64,000 bases of DNA from the NCBI RefSeq assembly GCF_900110465.1, contig NZ_FODV01000008.1, forward strand, positions 1 to 64,000, read 5' to 3'. The notes below the pieces were generated by a model that had not been told where the DNA came from, did not search any database, and saw only the letters and a program-made list of their open reading frames with translations. Made by a program: the position numbers and the translations under genes. Origin of the DNA: Halogranum amylolyticum (GTDB lineage Archaea > Halobacteriota > Halobacteria > Halobacteriales > Haloferacaceae). Positions within the stretch are counted from its first letter, which is position 1, and the number at the start of each line of letters is the position of its first letter. Positions 51,027-61,552 of the stretch are shown piece by piece.

Positions 51027-52409
51027 ATGCTACACCGACGATATCTCCGCGAACACCCCGAGGAGGTCCGCGAGAGCCTCGCGAACCGCGGCTACGACGA
51101 CGTCGACCTCGATCAGATCGTCGCCGTCGACGAGGAGTGGCGGGAGCTGAAGGCGAAAGGTGACGACCTGCGCCACGAACGCAACCAGGTGTCGAGCGAG
51201 ATCGGCCAGCTGAAGGCCGAAGGGAAGGATGAGGAGGCCGAAGAGGCTATCGCCCGCTCGCAGGAGCTGAAAGAGGACCTGCAGGCGGTCGAGGAGCGCG
51301 CCGACGAACTCGAATCGAAACTGGAGGAGGCGCTACTGGAGATCCCGAACGTCCCCCACGAGAGCGTTCCCGTCGGCGCCGACGAGAGCGACAACGAGGA
51401 GCTCCGGCGCGTCGGCTTCGACGACCTGCGGGAACTGCCTGCGGAGGTGACGCCGCATTACGAACTCGGCGAGGAGCTCGATATCATCGACGAGGCCCGC
51501 GGCGCGAAGACGACGGGTGCGGGGTTCTACTTCCTGAAGGGCGAGGGGGCGATGCTGGAGCACGCGCTCGTTCAGTTCATGCTCGACGTCCACCGCGAGC
51601 AGGAGTACGTCGACCTGTTCCCGCCGATCCCGGTGAAGACGACGTCGATGGTCGGCACCGGCCAGCTACCCAAGTTCGCCGAGGACGCCTACCGCATCGG
51701 CGGCAGCGAGACCGAGGAGTACGAGGACGACGACCTCTGGCTCTGTCCGACCGCGGAGGTGCCGGTGACGAACATGTACGCCGACGACATCCTGCTGAAG
51801 GAGGATCTCCCGCTGAAACACCAGGCGTATACGCCGAACTTCCGGCGAGAGGCGGGCGAACACGGCACCGAGACGCGTGGCATCGTCCGCGTCCACCAGT
51901 TCAACAAGGTCGAACTCGTCAACTTCGTCGAACCCGAGGAGAGCTACGACCGCCTCGAGGCGCTGCTCGAGGAGGCGACCGAGGTGCTCGAGCGGCTCGG
52001 CCTCCCCTACCGGATCCTCGACCTCTGTACGGGCGACCTGACGTTCGCGTCGGCGAAGACCTACGACGTCGAGGTGTGGGCACCCGGAACCGAGTCGGAC
52101 GAGGGTCCCGACCGGGGCGGCCGCTGGCTCGAGGTGTCGTCGGCGTCGAACTTCGAGGACTTCCAGGCGCGTCGCGCCGGCCTCCGCTACCGACCGGAGC
52201 GTCACGAGTCCGCGGAGTACCTCCACACGCTCAACGCGTCGGGCACCGCCGTCGGTCGCGTCATGGTCGCGATCCTCGAGTACTACCAGAACGAGGACGG
52301 CACCGTCGACATCCCCGAGGCGCTCCAGCCGTACATGGGTGGTCGCGAGCTCATCGAGGGTCACGAACCGGTCGGCGAGTCCGCCGTCGGCGCGGGCAAG
52401 AAGGACTGA
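51027..52409 (+). CDS. serS: Seryl-tRNA synthetase
   Basis: A 460-residue class II aminoacyl-tRNA synthetase of the common (bacterial/eukaryal) type, not the rare methanogen type. The N-terminal antiparallel coiled-coil arm (residues ~25-105, KAKGDDLRHERNQVSSEIG) contacts tRNA-Ser. Motif 2 is in TPNFRREAGEHGTETRGIVRVHQF and motif 3 in LNASGTAVGRVMVAILEYYQ, with the conserved Arg. The ATG at 51027 matches the MLHRRYLREHPEEV start of haloarchaeal SerRS; a longer in-frame extension upstream is not used. TATA-like GGTTTTCCC lies about 30 bp before it. Confidence 0.96.
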   Translation: MLHRRYLREHPEEVRESLANRGYDDVDLDQIVAVDEEWRELKAKGDDLRHERNQVSSEIGQLKAEGKDEEAEEAIARSQELKEDLQAVEERADELESKLEEALLEIPNVPHESVPVGADESDNEELRRVGFDDLRELPAEVTPHYELGEELDIIDEARGAKTTGAGFYFLKGEGAMLEHALVQFMLDVHREQEYVDLFPPIPVKTTSMVGTGQLPKFAEDAYRIGGSETEEYEDDDLWLCPTAEVPVTNMYADDILLKEDLPLKHQAYTPNFRREAGEHGTETRGIVRVHQFNKVELVNFVEPEESYDRLEALLEEATEVLERLGLPYRILDLCTGDLTFASAKTYDVEVWAPGTESDEGPDRGGRWLEVSSASNFEDFQARRAGLRYRPERHESAEYLHTLNASGTAVGRVMVAILEYYQNEDGTVDIPEALQPYMGGRELIEGHEPVGESAVGAGKKD

Positions 52410-52472
52410 CGGGGACGAGAGGGCGACTGCTCTCCGCTGCGACGAGTGACGAAAAGAGCCGACACCGAGCGG

Positions 52473-52808
52473 TCAGTCGGTGTACGTGCGTAGCTCCGTG
52501 ATGCGACCGTCGTCGAACTGGAAGACGTCGACGAAGCCGAACAGTTCGGCCCCGCCGTTGGTACATACCCGCCCACGAACGGCGAGTTCGTCGCTCTCGT
52601 CGTCGTCGCGGTAGATCACGTCGACGGCGTGTGAGGTGTCCTCGTGGGGGCGGTCCTCCTCCATGAAGTCGATGAACGACCGACGACTCGTGAACGACCG
52701 GTCCGGGCGCGTCTGTTCGAACGATGGCGCGAGGACGACGAGCAGCGCGTCGTAATCCCCCTCGTCGAGCGCGTCGTAGTACGAACGAACGGCTTCGAGG
52801 TAACCCAT
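52473..52808 (-). CDS. NTF2-like SnoaL domain protein
   Basis: A 111-residue protein starting MGYLEAVRSYYDALDEGDYDALLVVLAPSF, a classic SnoaL/NTF2 opening helix-loop. It ends with a beta-sheet segment GFVDVFQFDDGRITELRTYTD, a common end of this fold. The pocket shape suggests a small-molecule binder or enzyme, but catalytic residues are not defined. The ATG at 52808 is taken because it gives the family start; the long upstream frame is antisense to Tsr3. It is divergent from the tsr3 gene. Confidence 0.82.
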   Translation of the reverse strand: MGYLEAVRSYYDALDEGDYDALLVVLAPSFEQTRPDRSFTSRRSFIDFMEEDRPHEDTSHAVDVIYRDDDESDELAVRGRVCTNGGAELFGFVDVFQFDDGRITELRTYTD

Positions 52809-52888
52809 GAGGAAACCCACGCAGTCATCCCCCTTGATTGTCACCCACGAACGGACCGCTTTTGTCGCCTCACCGCCTCCTGCCCGAC

Positions 52889-53383
52889 GTGGACCTGCAC
52901 ATCCGCTACGAGGGCGACGACGACCCCGAGAAGTGCACGGCGCGTCGCCTCGCGAAGTTCGACCTCGCCGAACTCCACGAGTCGCACCGCGCGACGCCGT
53001 ACGGGGTCGTGCTGAACCCCCACGCCGAGCGGGCGCTGTCGCCGGCGGACGCCACGGAGACGCTCGTCGCACTCGACTGCTCGTGGGAGTCGGCCGGCGA
53101 GGCACGGTTCTCGTTACCCGGCGACCACCGGGCGCTGCCCTACCTCGTCGCCGCCAACCCTGTCAACTTCGGACGACCGATGAAACTGACGACGGTCGAG
53201 GCGATGGCCGCCGCGCTCGCCATCTTCGGCGAGTGGGAACGCGCCGAGGAGCTCCTCTCAAAGTTTAGCTGGGGACACACGTTCCTCGAACTGAACGAGG
53301 AGCCGCTGCGACGCTACTCGGAGTGTGAGGATTCGACGGAGGTCGTCGCCGTTCAGCAGGAGTATCTCGACCGCGGGAAGTAG
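52889..53383 (+). CDS. tsr3: Tsr3-type rRNA aminocarboxypropyltransferase (DUF367)
   Basis: A 164-residue SPOUT-like enzyme that adds the acp group from SAM to a modified uridine of small-subunit rRNA. The family blocks: [23 protein letters not shown] (residues ~3-25), [52 protein letters not shown] (with the S-adenosyl binding Asn-Pro-Val-Asn-Tyr/Phe-Gly), and [11 protein letters not shown]. The GTG start is chosen because family members begin just before 'LHIRYEG'; an upstream TTG would add 17 residues. Monocistronic. Confidence 0.92.
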   Translation: MDLHIRYEGDDDPEKCTARRLAKFDLAELHESHRATPYGVVLNPHAERALSPADATETLVALDCSWESAGEARFSLPGDHRALPYLVAANPVNFGRPMKLTTVEAMAAALAIFGEWERAEELLSKFSWGHTFLELNEEPLRRYSECEDSTEVVAVQQEYLDRGK

Positions 53384-53385
53384 TC

Positions 53386-53748
53386 TCAGCCTTTCATCCA
53401 GCCGCCGAGCGCCCCGGCGAGCGCGCTGTCGATAGCGAACAGCAGCGTCACGAAGACGCCGACGACTAACACGCCCGCGCCGCCGAGGAACCCGCCGATC
53501 GGGCCGGCGCCGAGACCGAGTGCGCCACCGAGCAGCGCGAGGACGAGCGTCAGCACGATACCCGTGATCGAGCCGGCGAGTAGGCCGTGCCACGCGCCGT
53601 TGCCGATCCCGCCACCGGCGAGGTAGCCCGCGGCAAAGCCGCCGATGAGTCCCGCGCCGATCTGGCCGACGAGCGGGAGTTGGAGGCCGATCGCGCCGAC
53701 GACGAGCAGTACTACGAAGCCGACGCCGACCGCACGCCAGTCTGTCAT
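53386..53748 (-). CDS. DUF5518-like Gly-rich membrane protein
   Basis: A 120-residue protein with four hydrophobic segments rich in Gly, Ala and Leu (residues ~8-25, ~30-48, ~55-80, ~85-108). Such Gly-zipper-like helices with AGYLAGGGIGNG loops are typical of the haloarchaeal DUF5518 group. No function is known; a role in membrane stress or packing is sometimes suspected but not shown here. A TATA-like ATTTATTC lies 24-30 bp upstream on the minus strand. It ends 3 bp from the tsr3 stop, tail-to-tail. Confidence 0.72.
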   Translation of the reverse strand: MTDWRAVGVGFVVLLVVGAIGLQLPLVGQIGAGLIGGFAAGYLAGGGIGNGAWHGLLAGSITGIVLTLVLALLGGALGLGAGPIGGFLGGAGVLVVGVFVTLLFAIDSALAGALGGWMKG

Positions 53749-53956
53749 AGCTGGACGTAGGCGACGAGCCCGAATAAATCGTGTGGCACGATAGGAAACC
53801 GGCGTGGTACGTGGGTTTCGAACGTGTTGACGTGTCCGTACGACTTCGAGGGGTACTCGGCCTCACGGCGTCCGAGACGTTCCCGAAGCAGAAAATAGAC
53901 GTATCAGGGCCGGTGGCACGGCCTGTGTGCCTCGGTGAGACGACCACGATTGACCG

Positions 53957-54583
53957 TCATTTCACGAACTTCAGCAGGTCGTCGCGCTTCGCCTCGTGGA
54001 AGTGGTGTCGCAGCGTCTCCTTCAGCGGCTCTATCCGCCCGCGCTTGGCGACGATGGGCGCGATAGTGTCGTCCTTCCACTGCTCCCACGGGGGGTAGAG
54101 CCCGAGTCGGTCACAGAGGTCGTTCAGTCGTTCGTCCTTGTCGTCGACCTTGTCCATCTTGTTGACGGCGACGACGGTCGGAATGCCGAGCTCCTCGAGG
54201 AAGTAGAACAGCTCGACGTCGTGGGGGATCTCGTCCTCGCCGGAGTGGCGATCGATGATGTCGACGACGCTCTTGCCGTCGACGACGAGCACGCCCACCA
54301 GGATCTCCTCGGCGTGTTCCTCGATGTAGCGGACGATCTCAGTCTTGATCGCCTCGCGGTGCTCCTGCTCGACGCCAGACATGAAGCCGAACCCCGGCAG
54401 GTCGGTGAACATGAAGCTCTCGCCGGTCCAGTCGAAGTGGTTGGGCTGGCGGGTGACGCCGGGTTTCTTGCCCGTGTTGAACTTGTCGTGGCCGGTCAAC
54501 TCGCGCATCAGCGTCGACTTGCCGACGTTGGAGCGCCCGACGAAGACTACCTCTGCATCCCTGTTCGGGCGGTTCTCGAACAT
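53957..54583 (-). CDS. engB: GTP-binding protein EngB
   Basis: A 208-residue TrmE-Era-EngA-EngB-type GTPase linked to ribosome assembly. G1 [10 protein letters not shown] (residues ~16-25), G3 DLPGFGFM (~58-65) and G4 NKMDKV (~137-142) are clear; the G2-like switch I Thr is in [12 protein letters not shown]. The C-terminal region ([27 protein letters not shown]) is an archaeal extension. Start ATG at 54583 gives the standard [16 protein letters not shown] opening; the upstream in-frame extension is rejected. It is divergent from the 5-FTHF cyclo-ligase gene. Confidence 0.93.
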   Translation of the reverse strand: MFENRPNRDAEVVFVGRSNVGKSTLMRELTGHDKFNTGKKPGVTRQPNHFDWTGESFMFTDLPGFGFMSGVEQEHREAIKTEIVRYIEEHAEEILVGVLVVDGKSVVDIIDRHSGEDEIPHDVELFYFLEELGIPTVVAVNKMDKVDDKDERLNDLCDRLGLYPPWEQWKDDTIAPIVAKRGRIEPLKETLRHHFHEAKRDDLLKFVK

Positions 54584-54715
54584 ACCCTCGCTACTCCGTG
54601 AGGCGGGATAAGGGCCGCGGGACGCGACGCCGGCGCGAGACGCAAACGCCAACGTGAGACGGCGAATCGCATCCGCACTCCGCAGCTATTTGTGCGAGAG
54701 CGCGCCAGTCGACGT

Positions 54716-55432
54716 ATGGACAAACAGGCGCTCCGCGAGCGCATCTGGGACGAGTTGGAGGAGAGCGGCGAGGCCCGGTTCCCGTTTCCCCCCCACGGGC
54801 GCATCCCGAACTTCGCCGGGGCGAGCGAGGCGGCCAACCGGCTCGCCGACACCGACGCGTGGCGGGCCACCGAGGTGCTCAAGGCGAACCCCGACGCGCC
54901 GCAGTTGCCCATCCGCCGTCGCGCACTCCACGAGGGGAAGGTGGTTTACATGGCCCAGCCGCGGCTCCGTGACGAGAAACCGTTCATGAAACTCGACCCG
55001 ACCGACATCGACGAGGAGAACCTCGACGACGCGGCCACCGTCTCGAAGATGGACGGCTACGCCGAACCGGTCGGCCCCGGCGCGCTGCCGCACGTCGACC
55101 TCGTCGTCTCCGGCAGTGTCGCCGTCACGGAACAGGGTGCTCGCGTCGGCAAGGGCGAGGGGTACAGCGACCTCGAGTTCGCCGTTCTCGCAGAGTTGGA
55201 CGCCGTCGACGCCGAGACGACCGTAGCGACGTCGGTCCACGAGGTACAGGTCGTCGACGCGCGCGACGCGCCGGACCCCGAGGCCCACGACGTGCCGATG
55301 GATCTCCTCGTCACGCCCGATCGACTCGTCCGTACCGACTCGCCGTACCCCCGGCCGGACGGTGTCGACTGGGATCTGCTCGACGCGGAACGACGCGAGG
55401 AGATCCCCGTCCTCTCGCAGTTCGCACCGTAG
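54716..55432 (+). CDS. 5-formyltetrahydrofolate cyclo-ligase (archaeal type)
   Basis: A 238-residue enzyme that converts 5-formyl-THF to 5,10-methenyl-THF with ATP. It has the archaeal family layout: MDKQALRERIWDELEE at the start, FPFPPHGRIPNFAGA with the conserved F-x-G block, VYMAQPRLRDEKPF, and VGPGALPHVDLVVSGSVAVTEQGARVGKGEGYSDLEF (residues ~118-154), the nucleotide/folate loop (G-x-G-x-G-Y-x-D). The ATG at 54716 is the family start; an in-frame ATG 8 codons upstream is weaker. Monocistronic. THF or methanopterin-type C1 metabolism in this organism is not decided. Confidence 0.9.
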   Translation: MDKQALRERIWDELEESGEARFPFPPHGRIPNFAGASEAANRLADTDAWRATEVLKANPDAPQLPIRRRALHEGKVVYMAQPRLRDEKPFMKLDPTDIDEENLDDAATVSKMDGYAEPVGPGALPHVDLVVSGSVAVTEQGARVGKGEGYSDLEFAVLAELDAVDAETTVATSVHEVQVVDARDAPDPEAHDVPMDLLVTPDRLVRTDSPYPRPDGVDWDLLDAERREEIPVLSQFAP

Positions 55433-55476
55433 GTCGGACGGCGCGCCCACCCAGAGGAACTTTCCCCTCGCCGAGT

Positions 55477-55484
55477 GGAGGTGA
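55477..55484 (+). promoter_or_regulatory. Strong Shine-Dalgarno site for the DUF389 gene
   Basis: GGAGGTGA, a full match to the anti-SD of haloarchaeal 16S rRNA, ends 4 bases before the GTG at 55489 and supports that start. Confidence 0.55.
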
Positions 55485-55488
55485 CAGT

Positions 55489-56793
55489 GTGCGACTCGTT
55501 GAAGTGATGGTCCCAGCGGGCAAGCGCGAAACGGTTCTCGACGTCCTCGACGACGAAGAGATCGACTACGCACTCACCGACGAGGACAGCGGACGAAAGT
55601 ACACTGCAGTCGTCAGATTCCCGCTTCCGGTCGGTGCGGTCGAACCCGTGTTGGAGAAACTCCGCGAAGCGGGCATCGAACGCGACGCGTACACGGTCAT
55701 CATCGACGCCGAGACGGTGATCTCCAAGCGGTTCGAGCGACTCACCGAACGGTACGAAGAGTCCGACGAGGGGGACGGCGACCGTATCGCACGGGAGGAA
55801 CTCGTCGCTCGCGCGGAGGACCTCGCACCGCGACTGTGGACGTTCATCATCATGACGTCGATCAGCTCGATCGTCGCCACCGCGGGGCTGCTGTTGGACT
55901 CGCCGGCCGTCGTCGTCGGATCGATGGTCATCGCGCCGCTCATCGGCCCGGCGATGGCGACGAGCGTCGGCTCGGTGCTCGACGAGGACGAGCTTTTCGT
56001 CCGCGGTGTCCGACTGCAAGTGCTCGGGGGCGTGCTCGCGGTCGCCGCCGCTGCCGTCTTTTCGTGGCTACTCAAGTTCAGCGGAGCGATTCCGCTGACG
56101 GCGGGAGAAGTGTTCGCCATCGGCGAGGTCCGCGAGCGCCTCGCTCCTGACGTGCTCTCCCTGGCCGTCGCCCTCGGCGCGGGCGTCGCCGGCGCACTCA
56201 GTCTCTCCTCGGGGGTCTCGGCGGCGCTCGTGGGCGTGATGATCGCGGCCGCCCTCGTCCCGCCGACGGCCGTCGTCGGCATCGGACTCGCGTGGGGGGA
56301 GCCACAGACCGTACTGGGCGCGGCCGTCCTCGTGCTCGTGAACTTCCTGTCGGTCAACTTCGCCGCGCTGGCCGTCCTCAGCTACCAGGGCTACCGACCG
56401 TTCCAGTGGTTCCGACAGGACGAGGCGACCGAGTCGACGTGGCGACGCATCGCCACCATCGGCGTCGTCCTCCTCGTGCTCTCGGCGTTCCTCGGCGGCG
56501 TGACGTTCACTACGCTCCAGACCTCGCAGTTCGAAGACGACACACGCGACGCCATCCAGAACGTCACTTCGGGGGCCGACGTTCGACTGCTCTCCATCGA
56601 CTACGTCTACGGCGACTTCCCGGTTCGCCACCCACAGCAGGTGACGGTCACGGTAGGCTACCCGCCGACGGAGACGCCGCCGTCGCTCAAGTCGGAACTC
56701 GAACGGCGGATCAACGCCGCCTACGAGCCGCCGTTCGGCCTCGACGGAGACCACCACGTCGAGGTCGAAGTCCGCTACGTCGCCGTCGAGTAA
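55489..56793 (+). CDS. DUF389 (TIGR00341-type) membrane protein
   Basis: A 434-residue protein. The N-terminal ~85 residues are a soluble ferredoxin-fold-like unit (LVEVMVPAGKRETVLDVLDDEEIDYALTDE). The membrane domain (~110-320) has about six TM helices with the conserved SSIVATAGLLLDSPAVVVGSMVIAPLIGPA and ALVPPTAVVGIGLAWG segments. The C-terminal ~85 residues are a soluble beta-rich domain (VTVGYPPTETPPSL). The function of DUF389 is not known; the Pro/Gly-rich helix breaks suggest a transporter or channel. GTG start is confirmed by the strong SD. Monocistronic. Confidence 0.88.
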   Translation: MRLVEVMVPAGKRETVLDVLDDEEIDYALTDEDSGRKYTAVVRFPLPVGAVEPVLEKLREAGIERDAYTVIIDAETVISKRFERLTERYEESDEGDGDRIAREELVARAEDLAPRLWTFIIMTSISSIVATAGLLLDSPAVVVGSMVIAPLIGPAMATSVGSVLDEDELFVRGVRLQVLGGVLAVAAAAVFSWLLKFSGAIPLTAGEVFAIGEVRERLAPDVLSLAVALGAGVAGALSLSSGVSAALVGVMIAAALVPPTAVVGIGLAWGEPQTVLGAAVLVLVNFLSVNFAALAVLSYQGYRPFQWFRQDEATESTWRRIATIGVVLLVLSAFLGGVTFTTLQTSQFEDDTRDAIQNVTSGADVRLLSIDYVYGDFPVRHPQQVTVTVGYPPTETPPSLKSELERRINAAYEPPFGLDGDHHVEVEVRYVAVE

Positions 56794-56862
56794 GGCGAGA
56801 CGGCGTGTGACGTGGCGAGCCGAGACAGAAGACATTTGTAATCACTCTCGAACCGTGAAACG

Positions 56863-58026
56863 ATGTCGAGCGACAGGTCCTCACGTCGCGGGTTCCTCGC
56901 ACTCGTCGGGGGTGCGGCGGCCGCCGGCTGTGCGACGCTCCCCTCCTCCGACGACTCGACGGCGACGACGTCACTACCACCGACGAGCGCACCGCTCGGC
57001 GACGCTCCGCCGGAGGGGTCGTGGCCGACGCTCGATCGCGACGCCGCCCGGACCGGGTTCGACCCGACGACGGCGGCGGCGGCGGAGCCCGCACTGACGT
57101 GGCGACGGTCGCTCGCGGGGCCGGCGACCTCGCCGGTCGTCGTCGGCGACACGCTCTATCTCACCAGAGGTGTGCCCGCCGACCGGGGCGCGGAGGCGAC
57201 GCTCGAAGCGTTCGCACTCGAGTCGGGCGAACGCCGGTGGAGCGAGTCGCTCGGCGTCAGGTTCAGCGACTGGGCGCAGCCCGTCTACCACCGGGGCGTG
57301 CTGTTCGTCGCCACCGGCGGGGCGGCGTTCGCCCTCGACGCCGACAGTCGCGAACGGTACTGGCGGACGGTGTTCGAGGACCGGACGACTACGGACACAC
57401 GAGGCCGGTCCGACACCGAACACCACAAGCTCGAGGGACCGATCGCCGCCACCGACGACGGCGTGTTCGTCTCGGACATCAGCCGCGCACTCGTCTGTTT
57501 GAACCGGGACGGCACAGAGCGCTGGCGGTGGGGCTCGAGACCGTACGTCCACCGCCCGCCGCCGGTCGTCGACGCGGTGAGCCTCGACGGGAAGAGGCGG
57601 TGGGCGAGAGAGACGTTCACCGACGGCGGGCTCCCGCCGGTCGTCGCCGACGACCGGCTGTACGTCGCCGACGACGACGGCAACGCCGCGGCCTTCGACC
57701 TCGAGTCGGGGCAGCGAGTGTGGGGGACGGAGCTCTACGACGAGGTCGACGGGAGTGGACGCCCCACCCTCGTCGACGGCGCGTTTCTGGTCTGCTACGT
57801 CGTCGACGGGCGCGTGACTCTCACGGCGCTGGACACCGAGTCGGGTGATCGACGCTGGCGACTCGCGCGCCACGCCGTCGGCGCGGGCGGACCGGTCGCC
57901 TCGAACGGGTGGTTGACGTTCGTCACGCGGACGACGGAGCGCGGCGGCGACCGCTGGACGGACGAACCCGCCGAGACGACGAGTTCGCTGTACGGGTTCT
58001 CGGCGTCGGCCACGGACGATATGTGA
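56863..58026 (+). CDS. PQQ-like beta-propeller lipoprotein with Tat signal
   Basis: A 387-residue exported protein. SSRRGFLALVGG (residues ~6-17) is a Tat motif and AAAAGCATLP gives the lipobox cysteine (~22). The mature chain shows repeated PQQ-type blades with the A-x-D-x-x-x-G-x-x-x-W pattern: FALESGERRWSESLG, ALDADSRERYWR, FDLESGQRVWG and ALDTESGDRRWRL. Such quinoprotein-like propellers occur in BamB and in haloarchaeal surface proteins; the PQQ-binding residues of dehydrogenases are not seen. It should be lipid-anchored outside. Possible role in protein assembly or extracellular binding; unproven. Confidence 0.84.
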   Translation: MSSDRSSRRGFLALVGGAAAAGCATLPSSDDSTATTSLPPTSAPLGDAPPEGSWPTLDRDAARTGFDPTTAAAAEPALTWRRSLAGPATSPVVVGDTLYLTRGVPADRGAEATLEAFALESGERRWSESLGVRFSDWAQPVYHRGVLFVATGGAAFALDADSRERYWRTVFEDRTTTDTRGRSDTEHHKLEGPIAATDDGVFVSDISRALVCLNRDGTERWRWGSRPYVHRPPPVVDAVSLDGKRRWARETFTDGGLPPVVADDRLYVADDDGNAAAFDLESGQRVWGTELYDEVDGSGRPTLVDGAFLVCYVVDGRVTLTALDTESGDRRWRLARHAVGAGGPVASNGWLTFVTRTTERGGDRWTDEPAETTSSLYGFSASATDDM

Positions 58027-58080
58027 AACCGACCTTTGCGCTTAGCGCGTATTGAATATCGCGGCCGTCGAATAGCTCTC

Positions 58081-58839
58081 ATGCGACCGTTACTTCCCGT
58101 CGTGTTCGCCGCGATGCTCCTCCTCGCAGGCTGTGTCGCTCCGCTACAGACAGACGGCGGCGTCTCCGCCGCCGGTTCCGACGACCCGGAGGTACCCCCG
58201 AGTATCTCCGTCTCCGGGACCGGAACCGCCTCCGCCGACGCCGACCTCGCGCTCGTCTCGGTGTCCGTGACCGCCCTCGAGGCCGACGCGGAGTCCGCCC
58301 GCGCCCGCGTCGCCGAGGACTCTCGGGCGCTGTTCGAGGCGCTAACGGACGCCGGCGTCGACACCGACGAGGCGGTGCGAACCACCGCGTTCCGCATCTC
58401 GCCGGAGTACGACTTCCGCGAGGGCGGCCGTGAGCTGCTCGGTTACCGCGCTGTCCACGCCTACGAGGTAGAGGTCTCACCAGAGCAGGCTGGCACGGTC
58501 ATCGACGCCGCGGTCGGTGCGGTCTCCGGTGACAGCGACGGCGAGGACGGCATCGTCGTCGACGGCGTCCAGTACACGCTGAGCGAGGAGACGCGCGCCG
58601 AGGTTCGCGCCGAGGCGCTCGAGAAGGCCGTCGACGCCGCTCGCGCCGACGCCGACACCGTCGCCGGCGCGGCCGACGTGAGCGTCGCCGGCGTCCGCAC
58701 CATCTCCGTCGGCGCCGACGTCGACTCGTTCCCGCAACCGCGCTTCGCCGCAGAGGCCGCCGACAGCGGGTCGACGGTGCTACAGCCCGGTCCGGTCGAG
58801 GTGACCGCGACGGTCACCATCAGCTACGACGTCGAGTAG
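58081..58839 (+). CDS. SIMPL domain (DUF541) lipoprotein
   Basis: A 252-residue exported protein with a lipoprotein signal (MRPLLPVVFAAMLLLAGC, lipobox LAGC with C18). The mature part is a SIMPL/DUF541 domain: ISVSGTGTASADADLALVSVSV (residues ~41-62), AYEVEVSPEQAGTVIDAAVG, EEVRAEALEKAVDAARADADTVAGA and a final EVTATVTISYDV. The domain is found in periplasmic and surface proteins, some linked to oxidative stress or kinase signalling. The start ATG at 58081 gives the signal; an upstream GTG does not. No neighbour in an operon. Confidence 0.86.
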   Translation: MRPLLPVVFAAMLLLAGCVAPLQTDGGVSAAGSDDPEVPPSISVSGTGTASADADLALVSVSVTALEADAESARARVAEDSRALFEALTDAGVDTDEAVRTTAFRISPEYDFREGGRELLGYRAVHAYEVEVSPEQAGTVIDAAVGAVSGDSDGEDGIVVDGVQYTLSEETRAEVRAEALEKAVDAARADADTVAGAADVSVAGVRTISVGADVDSFPQPRFAAEAADSGSTVLQPGPVEVTATVTISYDVE

Positions 58840-58968
58840 ACGCACGACCGCCGTCGACACACGCTACCACTGACACTCGCAGGCTCTCCACGCTCGCCAC
58901 CCGGTCGGTGACCGACCCGACTCGAACAGACTCACGGGTCGCGAGACCGGCTATCCATCGGTCCTCTT

Positions 58969-59178
58969 TTGTTCGGTTTCCGACTCTCTAGAGAACGATA
59001 TGCAGATGGGAACGGACACCCCCTCGTCGCGGTGCTCGTGATGCTGTTCGGGGGGTTCAGCCAGTCGAGCGACACCGGACTGTTCCTCGGAGACACCGGT
59101 CTCTACGTGATGGCCGTCGGGCTGTTCGTCGGCCTCCTCGGCTTCTGGCAGGCCGCGAGAGAAGCAGTCCGTGAGTAA
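58969..59178 (+). CDS. Small two-TM protein with uncertain start
   Basis: A 69-codon frame, read from a TTG at 58969. Two hydrophobic segments (LVAVLVMLFGGF and LYVMAVGLFVGLLGFW) and a Gly-rich linker (SSDTGLFLGDTG) suggest a small membrane protein. No ATG is found at the start: the nearby ATG CAG ATG is in another frame. GTG codons (59030 or 59036) are later alternatives. Its stop lies just before the NOG1-type gene stop on the other strand. Function unknown. Confidence 0.5.
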   Translation: MFGFRLSRERYADGNGHPLVAVLVMLFGGFSQSSDTGLFLGDTGLYVMAVGLFVGLLGFWQAAREAVRE

Positions 59179-59188
59179 GAGAAACCGG

Positions 59189-60163
59189 CTACGCCTGTCG
59201 CGACGGCGGGATGTCCGGCTCGAAGCCGACCGCCTCGACCGCGAGGTCCACCACGCCGTCGACGTTCTCGCCTTCGGTGACGCTCATGTAGGCGTCGGCG
59301 TCGACGTCGCGGGAGCGGTCGCTCTTGTTGCAGACGGTGAGCACGGGGATGTCGCGCTCGGCGAACCGCCGTTCGACGGCGTCGCGGAGTTCGAGCTGTG
59401 CCGCAAGCGGGTAGCCGCAGTCGCCGCTGGGGTCGACGAAGAACAGCACCGTGTCGGCGAGATGCTCGATGGCGCTGACGGCCTGCCGCTCGATGTCGTT
59501 GCGATCCGCCTCGGGTCGGTCGAGCAGCCCCGGCGTGTCGATGATCTGGTACCGGATGCGGTCGCGCTCGAAGTGACCGATCTGGACGCCTTTGGTCGTG
59601 AAGGGGTACTCGGCGATCTCGTTCGACGCGCGGGTGACCGCGTTGACGAACGAGGACTTGCCGACGTTGGGGTAGCCGGCGACGACGATGGCCGGTTCGT
59701 CCGGGCGGATGTCGGGCAGGTTCTTCAGCGCGTCGCGCGCCTCGCCGATGCGGAGCAGGTCGTCTTCGACCTCCTCGACGATGTCGGCCATCCGGGCGAA
59801 CGCCTGTTTGCGGTGTTTGCGACCCGTCTCGAGGTTGGCGTTACGGAGCTTCGACTGGTACTCGCTGCGGAGCTCCGATATCTGTCGACTCGCCCACATC
59901 ACCTCAGAGAGGCTCCGTCGCAGGTCGTCGACGTCGACGATGGCGTCGGCCAGTTCGTAGTAGAACTGGTCGACGAGGCTGAAGTCCGGCCACGCGACCG
60001 CGACGTTCTCGAGGTTGTCCGAGAGGATGTTCGACGCGGTGATCAGCATCGACTCCTGGGCCTCCAGACCGCTCTTGGCCCGGCCGGCCCGCGACGCCCG
60101 CGAGAACGCCTTGTCGATGAGCTCCTCCGACCGGGGCGTGGTCGGCAGGTTCTCGAAAATCAT
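59189..60163 (-). CDS. NOG1-type GTPase
   Basis: A 324-residue GTPase of the NOG1/OBG group. The N-terminal helical bundle (residues ~1-155), with IFENLPTTPRSEELIDKAF, YELADAIVDVDDLRRSLS and ARMADIVEEVEDDLLRIGEARDAL, is the NOG1 assembly domain. G1 GYPNVGKSSF (~162-171), G3 DTPGLLDRP (~207-215), and G4 NKSDRS (~276-281) are present. NOG1 helps mature the large ribosomal subunit. Start ATG at 60163 gives the family start; the 26-residue extension upstream is not used. Confidence 0.92.
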   Translation of the reverse strand: MIFENLPTTPRSEELIDKAFSRASRAGRAKSGLEAQESMLITASNILSDNLENVAVAWPDFSLVDQFYYELADAIVDVDDLRRSLSEVMWASRQISELRSEYQSKLRNANLETGRKHRKQAFARMADIVEEVEDDLLRIGEARDALKNLPDIRPDEPAIVVAGYPNVGKSSFVNAVTRASNEIAEYPFTTKGVQIGHFERDRIRYQIIDTPGLLDRPEADRNDIERQAVSAIEHLADTVLFFVDPSGDCGYPLAAQLELRDAVERRFAERDIPVLTVCNKSDRSRDVDADAYMSVTEGENVDGVVDLAVEAVGFEPDIPPSRQA

Positions 60164-60262
60164 ATTCACCAGTTCGTCGTCCGAGCGTAAAAGCCCGTTC
60201 GTTTGTCGACGCGCCCGATTTCGTGTGGAAGAGGCTGTCACACGAGAGTCGGTGCGACGCGG

Positions 60263-61552
<1,290 letters not shown>
